NCBI RefSeq assembly: GCF_014199945.1
Contig: NZ_JACHOR010000004.1
Coordinates: forward strand, 124,001-188,000
DNA length: 64,000 nt
Reading direction: 5' to 3'
Source of the DNA: Brevundimonas variabilis
GTDB lineage: Bacteria > Pseudomonadota > Alphaproteobacteria > Caulobacterales > Caulobacteraceae
The translations under genes and the position numbers were made by a program. A model generated the notes under the pieces. That model made no database searches and had not been told where the DNA came from. It saw only the letters and a program-made list of their open reading frames with translations. Positions 26,977 through 34,371 of the stretch are shown piece after piece (the stretch's first letter is position 1; each line of letters begins with the position of its first letter).

Positions 26977-27348
26977 TCAGGCCTGGCCCAGCTCGACGCC
27001 TTTTTCGGTCATCAGGGCGGCCAGCTCGCCGGACTGGAACATCTCGCGCACGATGTCCGAGCCGCCGACGAATTCGCCCTTCACATACAGCTGGGGGATG
27101 GTCGGCCAGTCGGTGAAGGTCTTGATGCCGTCGCGCAGGCCCTCGTCCTGCAGCACGTCAACCCCGACGAACGAGGCCCCGACATGGTCGAGGATCTGGA
27201 CGGTGGTCGAGGAGAAGCCGCAGCGCGGCGCGTCGGGCGTGCCCTTCATGAACAGCACGACGGGGTGTTCGGCCACGGTCTGGGCGATGAAGGCCTGGAT
27301 CGGATCGGGGGTCGCGGCGGGGGCCTGATCGGTAACGGGGTCTGTCAC
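26977..27348 (-). CDS. grxD: Monothiol glutaredoxin (Grx4 type)
   Basis: 123 residues with the CGFS active site at Cys43 (GTPDAPRCGFS), glutathione-binding TVP-like WPTIPQLY and GGSDIV. CGFS glutaredoxins carry [2Fe-2S] clusters and act with BolA proteins in iron-sulfur trafficking. A BolA gene lies upstream on the same strand, separated by an aldo/keto reductase-like gene. An N-terminal extension of about 15 residues is Pro/Ala rich. The thioesterase follows after 1 bp. Confidence 0.95.
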   Translation of the reverse strand: MTDPVTDQAPAATPDPIQAFIAQTVAEHPVVLFMKGTPDAPRCGFSSTTVQILDHVGASFVGVDVLQDEGLRDGIKTFTDWPTIPQLYVKGEFVGGSDIVREMFQSGELAALMTEKGVELGQA

Positions 27349-27407
27349 GGGGATACCTTTCGCTGACGTCAGTCAGCTATGCACCCGGCACGCGATGGTC
27401 AAGGGCA

Positions 27408-28316
27408 TCAGGCCGCGGTGCGGACCCGCGCCATCTCGATCTGGGCGGCCAGACCCGGCGGCATGTCCCGCTCAGGGATGTTGGCGAGCTGGTCCAGCCG
27501 CCGTGCGTCGGCGGCATTGATGATCACGCTGCAGATCGAGGGGTTGGTCATGGCATGCGCCAGACAGATGGCCTCGGCGCTCCAGTTCGGGGTCTCGTGC
27601 AGGAAGGCGAAGGTTCCCACGCTGGCCAGCGGGTTCTTGTTCCGGCGCTGGCCCAGGCCGAAGAAGCCGAATTTGGGCTTGGCGATATTCGCGGCCTTGC
27701 TGGGCGTGTTGAGGCTTTCGGGGAAATAGTCGTAGGTCAGGATGGCCATGTCCTGTTCGCGCGCCTGACGCACGCGGCTCTGGATGCGCCAGTCGACATT
27801 GACGTGATAGGGCGTCACCAGCACATCGAACGCGCCGGTGGAGACATAGGTGTCCAGGACGTCGTCGTCGCCGCCGATCCCCAGGTATTTCACCCGCTCC
27901 GTCGCCCGCAGGGCCTTCAGCGCATTGAGCGAGGGCTGGGACAGTTCGTCCTCGGCCGGCTGCTGCAGGATGGCGGTGTCGAACCACTTCAGGCCCGAGA
28001 CATTCAGCGCCCGGTCGATGTATCCGGTCATGCCCTCGGCGGAAAAGTCCCGCTCGCTGTTGCGCCGCCCGTCGCCGGTGCCGAGCGTCATGCTGACATT
28101 CAGAAGCCTGCGATCCATGTTCGACAGGGCCCGGCCCACGACCTCGGCCACGACCGGATCGGCCGTCTCCAGCCGGTAGCTGTTGATGCCGGTTTCAAGC
28201 GCCGAATAGATCAGGGACTCGGCCGCCTCGGGTCCTGCCGCCAGGGCATCGAGGCCGACACTCAGGGTCAGCGTTGAAACCGTCGAGCCCGAGGCTCCAA
28301 AGGGCCGGTAGCGCAT
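27408..28316 (-). CDS. Degenerate aldo/keto reductase-like protein
   Basis: 302 residues with the aldo/keto reductase fold: MRYRPFGASGSTVSTLTLSVGL start, ALKALRATERVKYLGIGG, and the LTYDYFPESL and SVIINAADARRLDQLA segments. The catalytic Asp-Tyr-Lys-His set is not intact: where functional members have DTAxxYG, this has LETADPVV with no Tyr, the Lys position in the next strand is lost (NVSMTLG), and the LHRPD-like His position reads LQQPA. It is therefore probably not a conventional reductase. It starts 2 bp after bolA and lies before grxD. Confidence 0.82.
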   Translation of the reverse strand: MRYRPFGASGSTVSTLTLSVGLDALAAGPEAAESLIYSALETGINSYRLETADPVVAEVVGRALSNMDRRLLNVSMTLGTGDGRRNSERDFSAEGMTGYIDRALNVSGLKWFDTAILQQPAEDELSQPSLNALKALRATERVKYLGIGGDDDVLDTYVSTGAFDVLVTPYHVNVDWRIQSRVRQAREQDMAILTYDYFPESLNTPSKAANIAKPKFGFFGLGQRRNKNPLASVGTFAFLHETPNWSAEAICLAHAMTNPSICSVIINAADARRLDQLANIPERDMPPGLAAQIEMARVRTAA

Positions 28317-28318
28317 GT

Positions 28319-28567
28319 TCAGGCTCCAGACGACGCAGGGGGAGCAGAGGTCTCCAGGGCGAGCGCGTGAAGCGCGCCGCCCATCTGACCTTTCAGGGCC
28401 GCATAGACGAGCTGATGCTGGCGAACGCGAGCCAGGCCGGCAAAGGCGCTGGAGACGATACGGGCGCGGTAGTGGTCACCGTCCCCGGCCAGATCGTCGA
28501 TGGCGATCTCGGCATCGGGAAAGGCTTCGGCCAGATGGGCGTGCAGCGTTTCGACGGACATGGGCAT
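28319..28567 (-). CDS. BolA-family protein
   Basis: 82 residues (MPMSVETLHAHLAEAFPDAEIAIDDLAGDGDHYRARIVSSAFAGL then RVRQHQLVYAALKGQMGG), the class II KH-like fold of BolA. BolA proteins pair with monothiol glutaredoxins on [2Fe-2S] clusters, and grxD is downstream in the same run. Start codons at 28561, 28567 and 28573 (GTG) are all possible. Two bp separate it from the aldo/keto reductase-like gene, so co-transcription is likely. Confidence 0.9.
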   Translation of the reverse strand: MPMSVETLHAHLAEAFPDAEIAIDDLAGDGDHYRARIVSSAFAGLARVRQHQLVYAALKGQMGGALHALALETSAPPASSGA

Positions 28568-28650
28568 GGGCACTGGGTCTCGCAGCGTTCATCGTAGACA
28601 ATGCCGCATAAACCTTAATGAGCGGCATACAGCGATTTTGCCGTTAGGAT

Positions 28651-29163
28651 TCAGTCCGGGCGGACTCTTTCCAGCAGGGTGATGGGTTCGTCCTTGTAGC
28701 GACCCTCGCGATAGACCCGGTATCCCACGCGCTCGGCCAGCTTGAAGGAGGCGGCATTCTCCGGGCCGATCATGCAGACCGTCCGGGCATAGCGGGCGTC
28801 GGCCCAGGCCAGCGCGGCATCCAGTCCCTCGCGCGCCAGACCCTTGCCCTGATGCTCGCCACCGATGCCCCAGCCCAGTTCGGGGGCATCGAAGGGAATG
28901 TCCAGGTCGCGCTGATAATCCAGAACGCCGACCGTCCCGACATAGGCTCCGGTCCCGGTCAGCCGCATCGACCAGTTTCCATGGCCGAGCGCGGTCCAGT
29001 GACCGATATCGCGCAGCAGCCGGAACCAGACCTCCTCGGCGCGCAGCGAACGCCCCATGACATAGCGGGTGAAGTCCTCGTCGCCCCACAGGCGCTGCAG
29101 GTCCGGAAAATCGTCCGTTGAAACAGGCTTCAGCGTCAGTCGCGCGGTGGTCAGAATGGTCAC
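28651..29163 (-). CDS. GNAT acetyltransferase (RimJ/RimL type)
   Basis: 170 residues of the GNAT fold. TARLTLKPVSTDDFPDLQRLWGDEDFTRYVM at the start, and ELGWGIGGEHQGKGLAREGLDAAL contains the acetyl-CoA pyrophosphate loop (Q/RxxGxG/A); ENAASFKLAERVGYRVYREG ends the domain. This subgroup acetylates N-termini or small molecules; the substrate is unknown. Its start overlaps the radC stop by 4 bp, so it is translated with radC. Confidence 0.9.
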   Translation of the reverse strand: MTILTTARLTLKPVSTDDFPDLQRLWGDEDFTRYVMGRSLRAEEVWFRLLRDIGHWTALGHGNWSMRLTGTGAYVGTVGVLDYQRDLDIPFDAPELGWGIGGEHQGKGLAREGLDAALAWADARYARTVCMIGPENAASFKLAERVGYRVYREGRYKDEPITLLERVRPD

Positions 29164-29894
29164 ATCAATCCCAGTTGCTTGAGGCTGGTCACACCGTCGC
29201 GGCCGACGATCAGATGGTCATGAACGGTGACGCTGAGGGCCTGTCCGGCCTGGACGATCAGCCGGGTCATGTCGATGTCGGCCCGACTGGGCGTCGGATC
29301 GCCGGACGGATGATTGTGCACCAGGATCATGTTCTTTGACGACAGCTCGAGGGCACGGCGGATGACCTCGCGAGGATAGACAGGGGCATGGTCGACGGTG
29401 CCGCGATTCTGGATTTCATCAAGGATAAGCTGGTTTTTCTGGTCCAGATACAGAACGCGAAACTGTTCGCGCGGTTCGTGCTGCAGGGCGACCCGGACAT
29501 AGGCCAGAAGGGCGGTCCAGGACGAGATGACGGGGCGTTTGGACGCAGGTTCGCGCGCAACCCGGCGCGCCGTGTCGAAGATCAGCATCAGGTCGAGCGC
29601 CGCCGCACGGCTGGCCTTGCCCCGGGCGAACCCCAGGGTGCGGGCCACCTGGTCCTCGATCGCGGCATGGCTGGCGGCACCGATGCCCTCCAGCGAGCCG
29701 AACCGGGCCAGCAGGTCCTTGGCCAGGGGTTTGGTGTCCCGGTAGGGGATCGACCGGAACAGCAGCAGTTCCAGCAGTTCATAGTCGGGCAGGGCATCGA
29801 TCCCGCCCCGGGTCGCGCGTTCGCGCAGCCGCTCGCGATGCCCCGCGTGGCGCGGCGGGCCCTTCTTCGACGGTGCGGCAGACGCGTCAGTCAC
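29160..29894 (-). CDS. radC: RadC-family JAB/MPN protein
   Basis: 244 residues. N-terminal UPF0758 helix-hairpin region (PRHAGHRERLRERATRGGIDALPDYELLELLLFRSIPYRDTKPLAKDLLARFGSLEGIGAA), then the JAB1/MPN metalloprotease-like domain with EIQNRGTVDHAPVYPREV and the HxHPSGD metal motif (VHNHPSGDPTPSRADID). Despite the name, a DNA repair role is doubtful. It is followed, with a 4-bp overlap, by the GNAT gene. Confidence 0.94.
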   Translation of the reverse strand: MTDASAAPSKKGPPRHAGHRERLRERATRGGIDALPDYELLELLLFRSIPYRDTKPLAKDLLARFGSLEGIGAASHAAIEDQVARTLGFARGKASRAAALDLMLIFDTARRVAREPASKRPVISSWTALLAYVRVALQHEPREQFRVLYLDQKNQLILDEIQNRGTVDHAPVYPREVIRRALELSSKNMILVHNHPSGDPTPSRADIDMTRLIVQAGQALSVTVHDHLIVGRDGVTSLKQLGLM

Positions 29895-30020
29895 GAGAAC
29901 CTAGGGTATAGCCTGCAGCGTCAGGATCAAGACAGGGTTGTGCGGACTCGCGGGTCCGGCAACGGGCTGTTAAGCCTGTCCGGGAACGACGCGTTGACGG
30001 GCCTGCGGTATTGAGGGGGC

Positions 30021-30887
30021 ATGTTGCAGGAGAAGGCGATCCACGACTTCATCTCCGCCGCGCCGGATCGGCGACGGGCGGTGCGGTCTGCCCATCGCCG
30101 GGTGCGGCGCGACGAGGAGCGGGTGACCCTCCTGGAGGAACCGGTCGACCTGCTGCGTCCCGAGGAGCTGATGCTCCAGATCGAGAAATGGGTCGGGGCC
30201 GGCGAGCAGAGGATCGTCGCCAACCACAATCTCCACAGCCTTTACCTGGTCCGGCGCGAGCCCGAGATGCGCGAGATCTATGATCGCGCCGACGTGGTCC
30301 AGCTGGACTCGACGCCCCTGCTGCATTTCGCCCGCCTGCTGGGCCTCCGGAGCCGGCCCTTCCACCGCTGTACCTATCTGGACTGGCGCGACCATTTCTG
30401 GAGCCTCGCCAACCGGCGCTGCTGGCGGGTGATGTATGTCGGCGGCGCTGCCGGGGTGGCGGACACAGCCGCCTGGAAGCTGCGCGCACGCTATCCGCGG
30501 GCCACCATCGCCGCCCACAGCGGCTATTTCGATGCCACCGAAGGATCGTCGGGGAATGCGGCGGTCGTCGAGGCTGTGCGGGCGTTCGCGCCGGACGTCC
30601 TGTTCGTCGGCATGGGCATGCCCCGCCAGGAACTCTGGATCATGCAGAACCTCGCGGCCCTGCCGGACGCCGTGATCCTGCCGGTCGGGGCCGCCTTCGA
30701 CTATGAGGCAGGAGCCCAGAAGGCCGCGCCGCGCTGGATGGGGCCCCTCGGGCTCGAGTGGCTGTTCCGGCTGGCGGCCGATCCGCGCCGCCTGTTCGTG
30801 AGATACTGCGTCGAGCCCTGGTTCCTGATCGGCCCGGCGCTCGCGGACCTCAAGGCCGCAGGTGACCGACGGAGCGCAGGCCGCTAA
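30021..30887 (+). CDS. WecG/TagA-family glycosyltransferase
   Basis: 288 residues, GT26 family. Motifs: NHNLHSLYLVRREPEMREIYDRADVVQLDSTPLL (acceptor/donor site with the conserved D), VRAFAPDVLFVGMGMPRQELWIMQN, and GAAFDYEAGAQKAAPRWMGPLGLEWLFRLAADPRRLFVRY. Members transfer sugars such as N-acetylmannosaminuronic acid onto lipid carriers. In Caulobacterales the holdfast gene hfsJ is of this type, so a holdfast role is one possibility, not shown. It starts after a 126-bp gap from radC. Confidence 0.92.
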   Translation: MLQEKAIHDFISAAPDRRRAVRSAHRRVRRDEERVTLLEEPVDLLRPEELMLQIEKWVGAGEQRIVANHNLHSLYLVRREPEMREIYDRADVVQLDSTPLLHFARLLGLRSRPFHRCTYLDWRDHFWSLANRRCWRVMYVGGAAGVADTAAWKLRARYPRATIAAHSGYFDATEGSSGNAAVVEAVRAFAPDVLFVGMGMPRQELWIMQNLAALPDAVILPVGAAFDYEAGAQKAAPRWMGPLGLEWLFRLAADPRRLFVRYCVEPWFLIGPALADLKAAGDRRSAGR

Positions 30888-30896
30888 GACCCGGCC

Positions 30897-31652
30897 ATGA
30901 GCCAGCCGCCTGCCACTGCCGCCGTCCTGATCATCGGCGACGAGATCCTGTCGGGACGGACCGCCGACACCAATCTGAATACCATCGCCCGTTTCCTGTC
31001 GGCCCTCGGCGTCGATCTGAAGGAGGCGCGCACGGTCGGCGACCTTCCGGCACAGATCATCGCCACCCTGAATGCGCTGCGGGCCAGTCATGACTACGTC
31101 TTCACGACCGGCGGGATCGGTCCCACCCATGACGACATGACCGCCGACTGCGTGGCCGAGGCCTTTGGCGTGCCCCTGCTGGACCATCCCGAAGCGGTGG
31201 CCATTCTCGAGCGCCGGTATGGCAGCGACTTCAACGCGGCGCGACGCCGGATGGCCCGGATCCCCGCGGGCGGCACGCTGATCGCCAATCCCGTGACCGA
31301 CGCACCCGGCTTCCAGATCGGCAATGTCTTCGTCATGGCCGGTGTGCCCAGGATCATGACCGCCATGCTGGAGGACGTCGCGCCGCGCCTGCGTCATGGC
31401 CAGGTGGTTCTGGCCCGCACCGTCCGCGTGACCGGCGTCGGAGAGGGGGCTGTGGCCGCGATTCTGGGCGACATGGCGCGCGCCCGCACCGACCTTTCGT
31501 TCGGCAGCTATCCGTTCGGCGCTGGCAGCGACGGCGAGATCGGCACCAATCTGGTCATCCGGGGACGCGACACCGAGGCGGTGAATGCTGCGGTGGAGGC
31601 CCTGCGCGCGCAACTGGCCGCGGCCGGGATCGAGACCATGCTGCCGCAATAG
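30897..31652 (+). CDS. CinA N-terminal-type (MoCF) protein
   Basis: 251 residues made only of the molybdopterin-binding MoCF fold seen in the N-terminal half of CinA (competence/damage-inducible protein A). GDEILSGRTADTN and TTGGIGPTHDDMTADCVAEAFG are the conserved substrate-binding motifs. Full CinA is about 410 residues with a C-terminal nicotinamide deamidase; this short form lacks it, which is common in alphaproteobacteria. The gene starts 9 bp after the glycosyltransferase stop. Function is unsettled: nucleotide pyrophosphatase activity is reported for the fold. Confidence 0.88.
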   Translation: MSQPPATAAVLIIGDEILSGRTADTNLNTIARFLSALGVDLKEARTVGDLPAQIIATLNALRASHDYVFTTGGIGPTHDDMTADCVAEAFGVPLLDHPEAVAILERRYGSDFNAARRRMARIPAGGTLIANPVTDAPGFQIGNVFVMAGVPRIMTAMLEDVAPRLRHGQVVLARTVRVTGVGEGAVAAILGDMARARTDLSFGSYPFGAGSDGEIGTNLVIRGRDTEAVNAAVEALRAQLAAAGIETMLPQ

Positions 31653-31727
31653 GGCGCAGCCGACAGCGCCAGGTGCGACGACGCAATGCCTTTGTGATTG
31701 TGGCGCGGGGGCGTAGGGCACACGCAT

Positions 31728-32363
31728 GTGCAGGGCGTCCCGGTGATCGATTGCGACCTCGATGAAGACGGCAACGTCCTTCTGGCCTCGATCGTCAACA
31801 GCCCGATCGCCTCGGTGATCAGCAATCCCAGACTGGCCGACAATCCCATCATCGCCGTCAACCGGGCCTTCTGTGACCTGACCGGCTATGGCGTCGATGA
31901 GATCGTGGGTCGGAACTGCCGCTTCCTGGCAGGGCCGGCGACCGAGCCCTGGCTGACGCAACGGATCCGGCAGGGCACGCGTGACCGCAAGCCCACCCTC
32001 GTCGAGATCCTGAACTACAAGCGCAGCGGCCAGCCGTTTCGCAATGCCGTGCTCGTGGCACCGGTCTTTTTCGCCAACGGGGACCTGGAGTATTTCATCG
32101 GCACCCAGGTCGAACTGGACGAAGACGCCGTCGGCCCGTCATCGAACCGGCACCATCATGCCGTCGAAGTCGTCCGCACCCTGTCGACGCGTCAACGCGA
32201 AATACTGCAACAGATTTCGCGAGGCTATCGCAGCAAACAGATCTCGTTCAGCCTGGGACTGAGCGAGAAGACCGTCAAGATGCACCGGGCCCTGATCCTG
32301 GAAAAGATCGGCACCCATAATGTCGCAGACGCCATTCGACTTGCCGTAGAGGCCGGTCTCTAG
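31728..32363 (+). CDS. LOV-HTH blue-light transcription factor
   Basis: 211 residues. N-terminal LOV (flavin PAS) domain about 18-130: GRNCRFLAG carries the photoactive Cys64, NYKRSGQPFRN (N96, N106) and FIGTQ (Q127) are flavin contacts. C-terminal LuxR-type HTH about 150-211 (TLSTRQREILQQISRGYRSKQISFSLGLSEKTVKMH). This is the EL222 architecture from Erythrobacter: blue light forms a Cys-flavin adduct, releases the HTH, allows dimer formation and DNA binding. GTG 31728 has AGGG 9 bp upstream; TTG 31698 is an alternative. It is followed at 159 bp by the rhodopsin gene on the same strand. Confidence 0.9.
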   Translation: MQGVPVIDCDLDEDGNVLLASIVNSPIASVISNPRLADNPIIAVNRAFCDLTGYGVDEIVGRNCRFLAGPATEPWLTQRIRQGTRDRKPTLVEILNYKRSGQPFRNAVLVAPVFFANGDLEYFIGTQVELDEDAVGPSSNRHHHAVEVVRTLSTRQREILQQISRGYRSKQISFSLGLSEKTVKMHRALILEKIGTHNVADAIRLAVEAGL

Positions 32364-32389
32364 GCATTCAGCGCCCCGACAGCCGACGA

Positions 32390-32409
32390 ATACGGCCTAA
32401 AGACCGTAT
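32390..32409 (+). promoter_or_regulatory. Candidate LOV-HTH operator before rhodopsin
   Basis: Inverted repeat ATACGG-N8-CCGTAT lies 113 bp before the rhodopsin start and 26 bp after the LOV-HTH stop. The reverse strand reads GGTCTTTAGGCC. EL222's selected operator, as I recall it, contains AGCCTTTAGTCC; 9 of 12 bases agree and the CTTTAG centre is identical. It is a plausible site for the LOV-HTH protein to switch on the rhodopsin-blh transcript. The palindrome is seen; binding is inferred. Confidence 0.5.
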
Positions 32410-32522
32410 GGCGTGCCGATCCGGCAGGTCCTAACCCTCTCCGCACTAGGAAACATCGAAACCCGATCCGGAAACAGGGTCGTTTGTTTCGCCGGATCGC
32501 CGTCTGCAGAGAGAGAAAAACC

Positions 32523-33299
32523 ATGCCTCCCATCGAGATCGGGCAGTATCTGCTCGTCTACAATGCGTTCTCGTTCACCTTCGCGACCATGGCCGCCGCG
32601 ACCATCTTCCTGTGGTTCGGCCGCTCCCAGGTCGGCCCGGCCTACAAGACGGCCCTGACGATTTCGGGCCTCGTGACGGCCATCGCCGCCTATCACTACC
32701 TCCGGATCTTCGACAGCTGGGAAACCGCCTATGAGGTGCGCAACGGCGTCATCTCCGTGACCGGCCTCGCGTTCAACGACGCCTATCGCTACGTCGACTG
32801 GCTGCTGACCGTGCCGCTCCTGCTGATCGAGCTGATCCTCGTCATGCGTCTGTCGCAGGAAGAGACCGTGTCCAAGTCGCTCAAGCTCGGCTGCGCCGCG
32901 GCCCTGATGATCGCGCTGGGATATCCGGGCGAGATCGCGAACGACAATGTGACCCGGGCGATCTGGGGCACGCTGTCGACCATCCCGTTCCTCTATATCG
33001 TCTGGGAACTGTTCAAGGGTCTCGGCGCCTCGATCGAGCGCCAGCCCGAGAGCGTGAAGAAGCTGATCAAGACCGCCCGGCTGGTGACCTTCGCGTCCTG
33101 GGGCTTCTACCCGATCGTCTACATGGTGCCCTTCATCAACCTGGGCGGCAGCACGGTCGAGACCAGCCTGCAGATCGGCTACACGATCGCCGACATCATC
33201 GCCAAGGTCGGCGTCGGCATCCTGATCTACAATATCGCCGTCCGGAAATCGGCGGTCGAGTACGGCGACCTCAAGCCCGCCGGCGCAAGCGCCCACTGA
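32523..33299 (+). CDS. Xanthorhodopsin-like light-driven proton pump
   Basis: 258-residue seven-helix type I rhodopsin. The retinal Schiff-base lysine is K228 (DIIAKVGVG). Helix C reads RYVDWLLTVPLLLIE: D92 (proton acceptor), T96 and E103 (donor) give the DTE set of outward proton pumps, and L100 at the colour-tuning position predicts green absorption. H58 in helix B fits the acceptor-His pair. G149 aligns with the Gly that opens the carotenoid-antenna fenestration in xanthorhodopsin (Phe in proteorhodopsin), so antenna binding is possible. AGAGAGA precedes the ATG. A retinal-forming dioxygenase follows on the same strand. Confidence 0.96.
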   Translation: MPPIEIGQYLLVYNAFSFTFATMAAATIFLWFGRSQVGPAYKTALTISGLVTAIAAYHYLRIFDSWETAYEVRNGVISVTGLAFNDAYRYVDWLLTVPLLLIELILVMRLSQEETVSKSLKLGCAAALMIALGYPGEIANDNVTRAIWGTLSTIPFLYIVWELFKGLGASIERQPESVKKLIKTARLVTFASWGFYPIVYMVPFINLGGSTVETSLQIGYTIADIIAKVGVGILIYNIAVRKSAVEYGDLKPAGASAH

Positions 33300-33354
33300 C
33301 GGTGGACGGGGGTCGGTCCGATCGGATCCTCCCCCGGCCACGGTCGCGGAACCG

Positions 33355-34317
33355 GTGTCCTTCATGACCCTTTCGAACCGTTCACCGTCCGACCGGCCGC
33401 CCCGGGTGCTTGCACTGGGGGCGGCCGCCTGCGGTCTGGCCATGATCGCGGGCGTGCCCCTGGGGGGAGCGGCGGCGACCTCGGTCGGCTGCCTGTCGCT
33501 GCTGGTCTTCGGCCTGCCGCACGGCACCCTGGACCTGGAACTGATCAAGGCGCGCAGCCGCGGGCCGTGGACCGGGCTGGCCGGTCTGCTCGTCCTGTAT
33601 CTGGGATGCGCGGCCCTGATACTGGCCCTGTGGCAGGTGGCGCCCGTCCTGGCGCTGGGTGCCTTCATTGTGACCGCCACGGTTCACTTTTCCGAGGACT
33701 GGGACGGGACGGGCGCGCGTTTCCTCGAACTCGGTGTCGCCCTCGGACTGCTGTGTGCGCCGACCCTGATCCATCGCGACGCCATGGCCCGGATCTTCGT
33801 CGGCCTGACCGGACAGGCTCAGGGTTCGATGATCGCTGACCTGATGTTCCTCGTCATGCCGGTCGCCCTCGTCGTGGCGCTGGTCGCCGTGGCCGCCCTC
33901 TGGTCCAGCGGGCGACGGTCCCGGGCGATTGCCGCGACGCTGTCGCTGGCATCGATGGTCCTGCTCCCCCCGATCGTGGGATTCGCCCTGTACTTCTGCC
34001 TTTTCCATTCGCCACGCCATTTCCGCGAGAGCCTGTCTGCCCTGCACTGGCTCGGCTTTGCCCGGTGGGGCTGGGTCGTGGTGCCGCTGACAGGAGCCGC
34101 CGGACTGATCGCCCTGTCGCTGTTCGGGATGGAGATCCGTCCGGCCCTGCCCGAGCGGATCATGGCGGCCAGTTTCATGACCCTGTCGATCCTGACGGTC
34201 CCGCACATGCTGGTGCCGCTGCTGGTCGAGGCGCTCGCCCGTCGGGGCACGCCCGTCGCGACCCGGGACGCTGCCATCGCTCTGGGCCAGCATCCCCGCG
34301 CTGCACTGGCGGATTGA
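33355..34317 (+). CDS. blh: Beta-carotene 15,15'-dioxygenase, Brp/Blh family
   Basis: 320-residue polytopic membrane enzyme that cleaves beta-carotene into two retinals. The Blh histidines are in place: GLPHGTLD (H56), VHFSEDWD (H111), LFHSPRHFR (H218, H222) and VPHMLV (H284). It supplies retinal to the rhodopsin 55 bp upstream; the pair is probably one transcript. The start is GTG 33355 or ATG 33364. A carotenoid source (crt genes) is not in the window, so must be elsewhere. Family assignment is based on the motif set and the neighbourhood. Confidence 0.93.
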   Translation: MSFMTLSNRSPSDRPPRVLALGAAACGLAMIAGVPLGGAAATSVGCLSLLVFGLPHGTLDLELIKARSRGPWTGLAGLLVLYLGCAALILALWQVAPVLALGAFIVTATVHFSEDWDGTGARFLELGVALGLLCAPTLIHRDAMARIFVGLTGQAQGSMIADLMFLVMPVALVVALVAVAALWSSGRRSRAIAATLSLASMVLLPPIVGFALYFCLFHSPRHFRESLSALHWLGFARWGWVVVPLTGAAGLIALSLFGMEIRPALPERIMAASFMTLSILTVPHMLVPLLVEALARRGTPVATRDAAIALGQHPRAALAD

Positions 34318-34371
34318 GTTGGCGGGCCGGGCCCCATAGTTTCCGGGGACTTGCATTGCCTGCGGAGTCCC

